Positions 18,267-25,995 of a stretch of 64,000 nt of DNA are shown in pieces. Each line of letters opens with the position of its first letter. The first letter of the stretch is position 1. The notes beneath the pieces are model-generated. The model did not search any database. It saw only the letters and a program-made list of their open reading frames with translations, and was not told the DNA's origin. Origin of the DNA: Vibrio mediterranei (GTDB taxonomy: Bacteria; Pseudomonadota; Gammaproteobacteria; Enterobacterales; Vibrionaceae); assembly GCF_900088415.1 (NCBI RefSeq), contig NZ_FLLQ01000001.1, positions 1,302,001 through 1,366,000 of the forward strand, written 5' to 3'. The translations under genes were made by a program, and so were the position numbers.

Positions 18267-18921
18267 ACCTCTATACGTATTCGACATGGATGAAACCTTG
18301 TTTGATGCTGACTGCGCCGTGCTATGGAATGAGTTTTTGGTAGAGCAAGGCATTGCCGTGCAACCTGATTTCCTTGACCAAGATAAACGGCTAATGGCGT
18401 TGTATGCGGAAGGGAAGATGGATATGGAAGATTACCTAGAGTTTTCTATTGCACCTTTGACTCACGTTCCTACTGAGAGAGTAAAGCAATGGGTAGAACA
18501 GTGCATCGATGAAAAAATCCTGTCCCGCCTCTTTCCACAAGCGCAGACTTTGCTTGCAGATCTAAAGCGTGACGATATCCAAACTATTATTATTTCGGCC
18601 TCCGTTAGCTTTTTAGTTGAAGCGATAGCTAAGCGTCTTGGGATTGATGTAGCGATGGGTATTGATTTAGAACTCAAACAGAACAGTTTCACCTCCAAGA
18701 TAAAAGGCATTGCGACCTATCGAGAGGGCAAAGTGGCAAAACTCGCGCAATGGTTATCTGCGCAAGATAACAGCTATACCGAGATTCATTTTTATACCGA
18801 CTCCATTAACGATCGACCTTTGTGCGAGTTTGCTGATTACGCTTATTTGGTCAATCCATGTCCAGCACTAAAAGCATTAGGTGAAAAGCAAGGATGGAAG
18901 CAACTCAAGTGGTCACTATAG
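18259..18921 (+). CDS. HAD-superfamily (subclass IB) phosphatase
   Basis: A 220-residue cytoplasmic phosphatase-like protein. The DxDxT motif is present as FDMDETLFD (Asp9 nucleophile, Asp11), with motif II Ser in IIISAS, a Lys in the REGKVAKL region, and the motif III acid pair in FYTDSINDRPL. It resembles SerB-like HAD-IB phosphatases. As last gene of the phn-type operon, overlapping the ATPase gene by 8 bp, it probably removes phosphate from a product of the imported compound. It is not a phosphonoacetaldehyde hydrolase (PhnX) by motif. Substrate unknown. Confidence 0.8.
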   Translation: MSKPLYVFDMDETLFDADCAVLWNEFLVEQGIAVQPDFLDQDKRLMALYAEGKMDMEDYLEFSIAPLTHVPTERVKQWVEQCIDEKILSRLFPQAQTLLADLKRDDIQTIIISASVSFLVEAIAKRLGIDVAMGIDLELKQNSFTSKIKGIATYREGKVAKLAQWLSAQDNSYTEIHFYTDSINDRPLCEFADYAYLVNPCPALKALGEKQGWKQLKWSL

Positions 18922-18945
18922 TGTCCCTGCCTTGATACTAGAAAT

Positions 18946-18976
18946 CCGCCGCTGCTATCTAAGCCAATAGCGGCGG
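18946..18976. terminator. Hairpin between convergent HAD and dedA genes
   Basis: An 8-bp all-GC-rich stem CCGCCGCT/AGCGGCGG with a 15-nt loop sits between two convergent genes. There is no T-run, so it is at best a weak or Rho-assisted terminator. Confidence 0.4.
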
Positions 18977-18991
18977 CGTCATGGCGTATTC

Positions 18992-19645
18992 TTAAGTAAC
19001 GATATTGTTTTTGCTCGAGCGTAAGTAGCGGTACAGCAAACCAACAATCGCTCCCGCCATTAGGCATAAACTGACTATCACCAACGATTTAGAAAGTAGT
19101 TCTTGGTAGTCATTAAGTCTTGGATGAATCATCAACCATTTACCAGAGAGCATAAGGATCAAGCACCAAATAACAGAACTGCTCATGCTGATAAATAGAG
19201 TTCGTATGAAATTCAGCTTCGATAATCCCATAAGCATCGGTGTCAAGACTCTCACAAATGGGACAAATCTGGAGATGAATAAAGATAAGAATCCGTAGCG
19301 ACTCAGTAAGTGTTTGGCCTTAGGGAGTGAATCATTCGGTAAAACGCGGTGCAAAAAAGGCACAAGCCGAGTTTGGTTTAAAACTCGTCCTTGAATATAG
19401 GCATTAATACTTCCCAATGACGCGGCTAAACAGAGTGCTCCAGCTGCGGGATAAAACTCCAAAATTCCTACTCCAACTAATCCGCCAACAAACAGTACTA
19501 GACTATCTCCCGGCAGTGGTAAGAAAACGAAGCTGGATTCCAGTAATAAAATAAACGCAAGCAACAAGAGAAAGCTATTGAGTGAGCTTACTTGAGCCAG
19601 AGTGTCGAAATCATGGTGCCAAATGGCAACGAATATTTCTTGCAT
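18992..19645 (-). CDS. DedA-family membrane protein
   Basis: A 217-residue integral membrane protein of the DedA/SNARE-associated family, thought to act as lipid (undecaprenyl phosphate or phosphatidylethanolamine) translocases dependent on proton motive force. The acidic motif ESSFVFLPLPGDS and the basic motif SRFVPFVRVLTPMLMGLS carry the key Glu, Asp and Arg residues of the family. The start follows AAGGA. It lies 31 bp after the ChaA-like gene and may be cotranscribed with it. No specific substrate can be assigned. Confidence 0.88.
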   Translation of the reverse strand: MQEIFVAIWHHDFDTLAQVSSLNSFLLLLAFILLLESSFVFLPLPGDSLVLFVGGLVGVGILEFYPAAGALCLAASLGSINAYIQGRVLNQTRLVPFLHRVLPNDSLPKAKHLLSRYGFLSLFISRFVPFVRVLTPMLMGLSKLNFIRTLFISMSSSVIWCLILMLSGKWLMIHPRLNDYQELLSKSLVIVSLCLMAGAIVGLLYRYLRSSKNNIVT

Positions 19646-19676
19646 GATAAAAATCCTTATTGGTCAGTTAAGTACA

Positions 19677-20768
19677 TCACTCAAACATCAAGATGATGTA
19701 AGCAAAGAACAAAATGAGGTGGGCCATGCCGTTTAAGGAGTTGGTTCTGCCACTACTAAAGCTGACGGCGGTCATCATAAGTGTGGTCGCGAGCAAGACC
19801 ATTTCAGCGGGTGCCAAGCCCAGTTGAACAGGTTGCTGTATGACCTCAGATATTAGAAGGACAGCCGGTACGGTGAGTGCGATAGTTGCCAGTACGGAGC
19901 CAAAGAACAAGTTCATCGCGCGCTGCAGCTGATTGTTTAAAGCGGCTTTAACAGCCCCGACTGCTTCAGGCGCAAGAATCAAGATGGCTACTATCAAGCC
20001 TCCCAGTGCTGGTGGTGCACCAAGTAAGCTGACGGTGCCTTCGATAGGGATAGCCAAGCTTTTGGCTAGCAGAATCACCACGATTAAATAACCTACAAGT
20101 AACAGTGAATGGTAAAAGTTACTCTCTAGAGGACCATGAAAATCGTGGTTATCCTGGTGGTCCTCATCCATAAAAAAATGGGTATGGCTGCGCGTCTGAA
20201 TAAACAGAAACACGCTATACAACACCACTGAAGCTAAAACTAGCGTTATAGTGAGCGCCTTAGACATCGACCCTAATTCTGTAACGCTGGTGAAATTTGG
20301 TAACACCAAACACAACAACGACAGAGGAATGATGGCGACGAGGTAAGATTTCAGACCATCAAGGTTGTACTTCTGTGTGTGGTATTTCAGCCCGCCGATG
20401 AGTAATGTGATACCGACTAAACCATTGAGGACGGCCATCACAACTGCAAACATAGTATCTCTTGCCAAAACGGAGTTGGCTTCTCCCGTCAACATGACAG
20501 AAGAAATCATCACTACTTCCAAGAGGATGACTGAGAGGGTCAGAATTAATGTTCCATAAGGGTCACCTAACTTGATGGCTAAAGCATCAGAATGGCGAAC
20601 CACGGCAAATATTGAAGCCATGACCACTGCGAACAGAGCCGTGGTAAGTACCATCCCGATAGTTGAGCTCATTTGAGCCTGCAAGATAGTGTCACCAGCA
20701 AATTTAAACAATACAACGGTAATGATGCCAAGTAGCAGTACGAATTCCTGCTTCAAGAACTGCGTCAT
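19677..20768 (-). CDS. chaA: ChaA-like Ca2+(Na+)/H+ antiporter
   Basis: A 363-residue CaCA-family cation/proton antiporter with about eleven helices in two repeats. The second repeat has the characteristic LAPEAVGAVKAAL motif, and the helix before it is followed by NLFFGSVLATIAL. A His/Asp-rich cytoplasmic loop (~193-215, with HTHFFMDEDHQDNHDFH) lies between the repeats, as in several ChaA homologues, and may sense ions. ATG 20768 overlaps the secF stop by ATGA, so it is translationally coupled to secDF. That link to an ion-driven secretion motor is unusual. Confidence 0.85.
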   Translation of the reverse strand: MTQFLKQEFVLLLGIITVVLFKFAGDTILQAQMSSTIGMVLTTALFAVVMASIFAVVRHSDALAIKLGDPYGTLILTLSVILLEVVMISSVMLTGEANSVLARDTMFAVVMAVLNGLVGITLLIGGLKYHTQKYNLDGLKSYLVAIIPLSLLCLVLPNFTSVTELGSMSKALTITLVLASVVLYSVFLFIQTRSHTHFFMDEDHQDNHDFHGPLESNFYHSLLLVGYLIVVILLAKSLAIPIEGTVSLLGAPPALGGLIVAILILAPEAVGAVKAALNNQLQRAMNLFFGSVLATIALTVPAVLLISEVIQQPVQLGLAPAEMVLLATTLMMTAVSFSSGRTNSLNGMAHLILFFAYIILMFE

Positions 20769-21667
20769 GGCATTGCCTCCTCTGGTTTCGGTGTTGCCAC
20801 TCTGTAGTGTTCAGGTCGGACACCCATCATTTGAGGTAAGGTGACACCAAGTGAAATTGACGACCATGTCCCACAGGCAATACCCACACACAATGCAATC
20901 GCGAAGCCTTCTAACGCAGGCCCTCCTAGCAACCACAAACTAGAAACAGTTACCAATGTGGTGCCTGAGGTAATAAGAGTTCTCGAGAAAGTGGCACGTA
21001 CCGAGTTATTGATAAGTGTATCCGCTGACTCGTTTGGCTTTGCTTTGAATAGCTCGCGGGCTCTATCAGCAATAATGATGGAGTCATTCAAAGAGTAACC
21101 AAGCACTGCAAGTACAGCGGCGAGTATGGTGAGATTGAACTCCATCTGGGTGACGGCAAACAGACCGAGCACAATAACAATGTCGTGAACCAGCGCCACT
21201 AATGCGCCTAGAGCGAGTCGCCATTCAAAGCGGTAGCTTAGATAAAGCATGGTCAACACAAAACAAGCTAGTATTGCCACGCCACCTTGCTCAACCATAT
21301 CTTGGCCGACTTGAGGGCCTACCATGCTGCTATTTAGGATCTCTACGGATGTGCTGATGGACTCTAATGCTGGAGTTAAGGACAACACCACATCATCGAG
21401 TTGGTTATAGCGTAAGATCCAACGGCCGGGCTCTGTCGAGCTCACCACTTGGACATCTTGCATCAAGGCGTTATCAAGTGACGCTTTGAGCTCGGTTGCG
21501 ACAATGGATGCGTCTAAGCGTACTTCAGCCACGAGACCGCCAGTAAAATCCAACCCCCAGTTAAAACCTTTAAAACTGATAAAAGCGACGGCTAAAGCAA
21601 AAAGCAGCGCAGAAATTGCCGACATGCTAAAGCGAACTCGGCTAAGAGAATGTTGTGAAAGAGTCAT
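20765..21667 (-). CDS. secF: Protein translocase subunit SecF (secDF2 copy)
   Basis: A 300-residue inner-membrane protein with six predicted helices and a short periplasmic P4 domain. Family motifs GGLVAEVRL near the N-terminus and GYSLNDSIIIADRAREL in the conserved transmembrane region are present. With SecD it uses a cation gradient to pull translocating proteins across the membrane. It starts 2 bp after secD and overlaps chaA by 4 bp. Because it is separate from a yajC-secD-secF locus, it is probably the second SecDF set known from Vibrio. Confidence 0.93.
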   Translation of the reverse strand: MTLSQHSLSRVRFSMSAISALLFALAVAFISFKGFNWGLDFTGGLVAEVRLDASIVATELKASLDNALMQDVQVVSSTEPGRWILRYNQLDDVVLSLTPALESISTSVEILNSSMVGPQVGQDMVEQGGVAILACFVLTMLYLSYRFEWRLALGALVALVHDIVIVLGLFAVTQMEFNLTILAAVLAVLGYSLNDSIIIADRARELFKAKPNESADTLINNSVRATFSRTLITSGTTLVTVSSLWLLGGPALEGFAIALCVGIACGTWSSISLGVTLPQMMGVRPEHYRVATPKPEEAMP

Positions 21668-21669
21668 AT

Positions 21670-23457
21670 CTAAATCCTCACTTCTCGGCGCTGATCACGC
21701 CCCCAAACAAGATTGATGATGGCGCGCGATAAGAACACGCCGGTAAACATACTGGTTAATAGACCAAGCCCTAGTGTGATGGCAAAGCCCTGAACGGGAC
21801 CATTACCAATGGCATACAGTGCAATGGCGACAATCATGGTGGTGAGGTTGGCGTCGAAAATAGAACGAAAGGCACTGCTAAACCCTTTTTCAATGCTCTG
21901 AGCTAGCGTTCGCCCTTCGCGCATTTTATCTTTGATGCGTTCAAAAATGAGTACATTGGCATCCACTGCCATACCGACGGTCAGCACCATGCCTGCAATA
22001 CCAGGTAAGGTAAGTACAGCTCCGGGAAGCAGCGCAATTAACCCAAATAAGCTCATCATGTTGGCGAGCAAGGCAACATTTGCGACCCAGCCTAAGCGTC
22101 GATACCAAAGTGCAATGAAAGTTAGTGTTAGGCCTAATCCTAGCGCTAATGCAGCAAAGCCATTTTTGACGTTTTCAGCACCCAGTGAAGGACCGATGGT
22201 TCGTTCCTCAATAATGGTAACTGGCGCTGTGAGTGAACCTGCCCTTAGTAAAAGTGCTAGCTCTTGTGCGTCTTGCATGCTGCCAACACCGGTAATACGA
22301 AAACGGCTACCCAACTGTGACTGAATGGTGGCAATACTGATCACCTTACTGAGCTGTTCGCTATCGCCCGCAGCATTGCGGCTGTACTCGCTGTAGACCG
22401 TCGCCATCGGGTTACCAATATTGCTTCGGGTAAACTGAGACATTTTTCTTCCACCTGATGTATCGAGCGAAATGTTAACTTCAGCGGTTCCCATATCACC
22501 GACACCCGCGCGCGCATCGATAATATGCTCTCCGCCAAGAATGGCGCGGCGCTCCAAATTAACGGGGATTCCGTCATTGTCTGGTAGTACTTGGGTGCGA
22601 TTTCCTCGACCATCTGTGACGGCATGAAAGGCTAACGAAGCTGTTGCACCGATAACGTCTTTAGCCGCTGCAGGATCCTGAACTCCGGGTAATTCTATGC
22701 GAATGCGATTCTCACCTTGTCGTTGTACCGAGGCTTCGGTAATGCCAAGCTCGGCAATACGCTCTCGCATGATCTGCAAGTTTTGCTGAACCGTCAGGTT
22801 GCGCAGAGTGCTTTTCTCTTCATCTGTCAATGAGAGTCGAATCGTGTTGTCTTGGATTGACGTGTGCCAGTTAGGAAACTGCTGACGTAAAAAGGCTCGT
22901 GCTTCTGCGGTAGAAGTTCCACCAAACAAATTGAGCTGAACGCTATCGCCCGTGATTCGACCTCGGCTAGTTCGAAACTCCGAAGAGAACTCATCGATAA
23001 CCATTTGTCGGTGTGCTTGATAGACGGGCTCCATATCGACTTCCAATAAAAATTGGACGCCGCCTCTCAAATCAAGGCCCAGAGCGATAGGCGAAAAACC
23101 TGATTTTAGTAACCATTGAGGCGCTGCTGGCTCCATCGCTAGTGCGACGGTTGTGGATTCATCTAAGTGCTGTTTTAGCAGTGTTTGCGCTGCCGCTTGT
23201 TGTTTGGGGCTATTTAGAATCACGATGGTTTTATCACCATCTTGTTCAATGCTAGTGGGGGTGATGTTGGCATGTTCAAGGTATTGAGCGATTTGACTCG
23301 CATCAGAAATTTGCCCTCGATGGTTAATATGAAGGGCGGCATTTTCACCATACAAAGAAGGTAGAGCACTTAACAGCATGACGAGCAAGCTGAATATAAG
23401 TACCACGTACTTCCACTTGGCGTAGCGGTTGATTGGTTGACGTGATGGTTTTTTCAC
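21670..23457 (-). CDS. secD: Protein translocase subunit SecD (secDF2 copy)
   Basis: A 595-residue protein: one N-terminal helix (~15-32), a large periplasmic P1 region, then five helices. The LGLDLRGGVQFLLEVD motif and GMAVDANVLIFERIKDKMREG motif, which carry the coupling Asp and Arg, are intact. Translation begins at GTG 23457 behind AGAGAG. A VemP-like leader gene lies 171 bp upstream, and sequence near its stop codon is complementary to this ribosome binding site. In V. alginolyticus SecDF2 is induced when SecDF1 function falls (low Na+); the same control is proposed here. Confidence 0.94.
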   Translation of the reverse strand: MKKPSRQPINRYAKWKYVVLIFSLLVMLLSALPSLYGENAALHINHRGQISDASQIAQYLEHANITPTSIEQDGDKTIVILNSPKQQAAAQTLLKQHLDESTTVALAMEPAAPQWLLKSGFSPIALGLDLRGGVQFLLEVDMEPVYQAHRQMVIDEFSSEFRTSRGRITGDSVQLNLFGGTSTAEARAFLRQQFPNWHTSIQDNTIRLSLTDEEKSTLRNLTVQQNLQIMRERIAELGITEASVQRQGENRIRIELPGVQDPAAAKDVIGATASLAFHAVTDGRGNRTQVLPDNDGIPVNLERRAILGGEHIIDARAGVGDMGTAEVNISLDTSGGRKMSQFTRSNIGNPMATVYSEYSRNAAGDSEQLSKVISIATIQSQLGSRFRITGVGSMQDAQELALLLRAGSLTAPVTIIEERTIGPSLGAENVKNGFAALALGLGLTLTFIALWYRRLGWVANVALLANMMSLFGLIALLPGAVLTLPGIAGMVLTVGMAVDANVLIFERIKDKMREGRTLAQSIEKGFSSAFRSIFDANLTTMIVAIALYAIGNGPVQGFAITLGLGLLTSMFTGVFLSRAIINLVWGRDQRREVRI

Positions 23458-23462
23458 AATGA

Positions 23463-23630
23463 AACTCTCTAAAACGGATCAAAATGAGCGCATGGTCATC
23501 ATGAAAGAGACGAAAGCCGTAACCAAATCAGTCTGTGAAGACATTTATTTCAGTCATCAGCGAGTCGCTGCTCTTAATGTGCTGCGCGTGTTGAAGCGTT
23601 CAGGTAGTCCTGAACTTGGTCTTGAGAGTT
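23463..23630 (-). promoter_or_regulatory. vemP-secD intergenic RNA element that may sequester the secD ribosome binding site
   Basis: In the minus-strand transcript, AACUCUC at 23630-23624 (overlapping the vemP stop codon) is a perfect 7-nt complement of GAGAGUU at 23469-23463, which contains the secD ribosome binding site. Between them lies a perfect 7-bp hairpin with 4-nt loop (23598-23615), plus a small CAGCG/CGCTG stem. A ribosome stalled at the vemP 3' end would cover the first strand and free the site. This is the arrangement expected of the VemP/SecDF2 switch. Pairing was found by eye; no folding energy was computed. Confidence 0.55.
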
Positions 23631-24078
23631 AGTTTGAGTGAGGTTGTCTGTGAGCGTACAAGGTGTTGGCTTCTTTCCAGCCTGCCACTCTTGAGGGGGC
23701 ACTTTGTGTGCGGCTCGTCCAATGACGTTGCGGTGGAATAAGTGAGGTGCTTCTTGTGGCGAGCGCCAGCAATGGAGGTACTAAGAAGGCAATTAATAAG
23801 TGGTAATCAGGCGCTGCTTTTTGGTCGGCATCCCAACTATCACTGATGACACGTCTGGATGAAGAAAGAAACAGTGGACCCATGTAATCATTAAGAATCG
23901 ACCCACTATCATCTGTTGGGGCATTAAAATCATCAGATGGCGTCGTCGAAAGATCGACGGTGATAAAAGTATTAGCGAGATTGGAAGTATTGGGCGTGAG
24001 ATACTCGTCTGCGCTTACAGTATGTGTGCAAACTGCAATCATAAGCGCTAGAAATAGACGATACCAATGTTTAACCAA
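23629..24078 (-). CDS. vemP: VemP-like secretion-monitor arrest peptide
   Basis: A 149-residue secretory protein with a signal peptide (~1-23, ending THTVSA). The C-terminus carries RVAGWKEANTLY (residues 130-141), matching the VemP arrest core recalled from V. alginolyticus (RIxGWKETNAMY); there VemP has 159 residues and stalls near Gln156. The gene sits directly upstream of secDF2, as vemP does. The start is TTG 24078 with AAAGG 7 nt upstream. Oddly, the residues after the conserved Tyr (AHRQPHSN) do not match the known VALN..Q stretch, so the stall site is changed or arrest is weakened. A hydrophobic patch at ~93-108 precedes the arrest core. Homology is inferred from motif plus position; no alignment was run. 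Confidence 0.75.
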   Translation of the reverse strand: MVKHWYRLFLALMIAVCTHTVSADEYLTPNTSNLANTFITVDLSTTPSDDFNAPTDDSGSILNDYMGPLFLSSSRRVISDSWDADQKAAPDYHLLIAFLVPPLLALATRSTSLIPPQRHWTSRTQSAPSRVAGWKEANTLYAHRQPHSN

Positions 24079-24305
24079 TGAATAACCTTTACGTGTAAGC
24101 GATGACTTTCTGGTTCGCGGGCAGTATACCGGATGCTGGTCACAAAATGGGCAAAGGTTAGCGAGATAAGTGTTAGTATTTGTGTCTGCATAGGCCTGCT
24201 CACCATAATGAATAACAGTGAGCAGATATTAGAGAGGGAATTGACATACCAGCAATACTTATAAGCACATCAGCTGATTGGTCACCCAAATATACAACAG
24301 GTTAA

Positions 24306-24908
24306 TTAAGTAGTAACGGCATCAAAAATCTTTCCGTTTGCGACTCCCTCTAAAGCGCTTTGATAGCACAAAGCAACATCCGCTGCTGAAATTCCATTAG
24401 TACTGTCCATTCCCATTCGTTCCATCGTTTCTTTGACGAATGAAGGGCTTACCGCATTGATGCGGTGATTGCTTTTGAGCTCAAGAGATGCGGTTGTGAC
24501 AAACGCATTAATGGCGGCCACACCCATCGCAATGGCTGCTGTTCTTTGGGTTGGAGCGTTGCTTGCCTGCCCAGAAGTTAGCGTTATCGAGCCTCCCGGA
24601 GTTAGGTAGTTTATTCCTAGTCGCGCGACGTTCACTTGTCCCATCACTTTATTATTGAGCGCTACCTGATACGCTTGGTCAGATGCGTCATCGAAGTTAG
24701 CCATCATTCCATTTCCAGCCATGCTGATGATGGCGTCAACAGCACCGACGCTTTCGTACATGGCTTTGATGGAGTCGTTATCTTCAATGTCTACTCGACG
24801 TTCACCTTTCGAGTACCCTACAGGGATGACGGTATACGTATCGTCTAAAAGTTCTATTACTGCTTGTCCAATGATCCCATTTGCCCCTATGGCGAGTATT
24901 TTTTTCAT
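24306..24908 (-). CDS. Short-chain dehydrogenase/reductase, atypical short form
   Basis: A 200-residue Rossmann protein. The nucleotide-binding motif GANGIIGQ is at ~8-15, and the later MAGNGMM and LTSGQAS segments follow the SDR order. A canonical YxxxK pair is not evident: the region after LTSGQAS reads NAPTQRTAAIAMGVAAINAF. It resembles the ~200-residue SDR family in which the active site is altered. Its ATG overlaps the stop of the upstream alpha/beta hydrolase (ATGA), so the two are coupled. Substrate unknown. Confidence 0.8.
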   Translation of the reverse strand: MKKILAIGANGIIGQAVIELLDDTYTVIPVGYSKGERRVDIEDNDSIKAMYESVGAVDAIISMAGNGMMANFDDASDQAYQVALNNKVMGQVNVARLGINYLTPGGSITLTSGQASNAPTQRTAAIAMGVAAINAFVTTASLELKSNHRINAVSPSFVKETMERMGMDSTNGISAADVALCYQSALEGVANGKIFDAVTT

Positions 24909-25894
24909 GCTGATTGTCCTGCTAGATTGAAATGAGTGTGGTCAAGCCAATCAATAACTTGGCTCGTAATTTCAAGATGTTGGTCTTCTTGGAGAAAGTG
25001 CGAAGCATCAGTAATTGTGCGGTGAGGCTGATGTGCGGCACCTGCAAAATTTGCTTGGAACTTTTTGTCGTAGCCGCGTCCTGCCAAGAAAGGGTCTTTG
25101 TCGCTAAATAGAGTCAAAACAGGCTTTTGCCACTGTTTGAGCTTCTGCCAGTCTTCATTGACTTGATTGAGGTCTGAAGCCACGATTTCCGGCATTTTTC
25201 TAGGGCCAGCGTAGTATCGCTCGTCGGGAAATGGCGCGTTATAGGCGTGAATTTCGCTCTTAGTTAATGGTTTTGTGGTTAGCGCCTGGATGACTTCTCC
25301 TATATCCAAATGACTAGCGGTTCGAAAGTAGCCGGCCCAATTTCCGTAGTTGATTTTGTTTGTGAGTTGGCTCAAGTCGGTTTGACCAGCTGAGGCAGCC
25401 ATTAGCTTTAGTACACTAGGAACCAGCAACTTCTCTAAACCTTTCATCTCGGCGAGTGCGGTGTTAGAAACAATTAAGCGATCTAACCATTTGGGTTGAT
25501 TTGCCAAAGCTCTAAGCCCAATCATACCTCCCCAATCTTGCATAAATGCGGCTGAGTGGTGGAGGTTGAGTTTATTAACGAACATCGTCATCCATTTGAC
25601 ATGGTTGGCATAGGTATGAGTATCGGTACTGACGGGTTTATCCGATTTCCCAAACCCGATAAGGTCGGGTGCTATTACTCGGTAGCCCGCATCGACCAAA
25701 ATCGGAATCATATGACGATATAGGTAGCTCCACGAAGGTTGTCCATGAAGAAGGAAAACAGTATTTGAGTTCTGTGTCCCTTCATCAACGTAATGCATGC
25801 GATAACCATCTATCTCTATGTAATTAGCCGAGAATGGATAGTCTGCTAGGTTGTCGAACGCTGAATCTGGTGTTCTTAGAAATGTTGATGGCAT
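24905..25894 (-). CDS. Haloalkane-dehalogenase-like alpha/beta hydrolase
   Basis: A 329-residue alpha/beta hydrolase. HGQPSWSYLYRHM (oxyanion loop), APDLIGFGKSDKP, nucleophile Asp in MQDWGGMIGLR, acid Asp in LFSDKDPF and base His in ASHFLQED follow haloalkane dehalogenase subfamily I order. The Trp after the nucleophile is one halide-binding residue; the second (cap-domain) Trp may be in NYGNWAGYF. It has no signal peptide. The ribosome binding site CAGGAG is clear. It is first of a two-gene unit with an SDR, divergent from a LysR regulator. Dehalogenase activity is plausible but epoxide hydrolase or esterase action cannot be excluded. Confidence 0.78.
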   Translation of the reverse strand: MPSTFLRTPDSAFDNLADYPFSANYIEIDGYRMHYVDEGTQNSNTVFLLHGQPSWSYLYRHMIPILVDAGYRVIAPDLIGFGKSDKPVSTDTHTYANHVKWMTMFVNKLNLHHSAAFMQDWGGMIGLRALANQPKWLDRLIVSNTALAEMKGLEKLLVPSVLKLMAASAGQTDLSQLTNKINYGNWAGYFRTASHLDIGEVIQALTTKPLTKSEIHAYNAPFPDERYYAGPRKMPEIVASDLNQVNEDWQKLKQWQKPVLTLFSDKDPFLAGRGYDKKFQANFAGAAHQPHRTITDASHFLQEDQHLEITSQVIDWLDHTHFNLAGQSA

Positions 25895-25976
25895 GATGAA
25901 TCTCCTGTGTCCCTGTTCGATATACAGACTTTAGAGGAGTTTTATGGACTAAAAAAGCATAGCTTTTATATCAACT

Positions 25977-25995
25977 TGGTCATAAAATTAGACCA
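25977..25995. promoter_or_regulatory. Candidate LysR-type operator
   Basis: TGGTC-N9-GACCA is a perfect interrupted palindrome with the T-N-A form of LysR binding boxes. It overlaps the first base of the lysR-type start codon in the divergent promoter region, suiting autorepression. Confidence 0.45.

Noticed and set aside
23574..23800. An alternative reading frame over the vemP 3' half that stays open to 23574 and looks protein-like, suggesting a frameshift in the hypothetical gene
   Set aside because: The original frame ends in GWKExN, which matches the VemP arrest core, and VemP is expected upstream of secDF2. The original frame is therefore taken as real, although a late indel after Tyr141 cannot be fully excluded.
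24241..24265. Plus-strand promoter with TTGACA and TATAAG
   Set aside because: Spacing is only 13 bp and it would transcribe into the 3' end of minus-strand genes.
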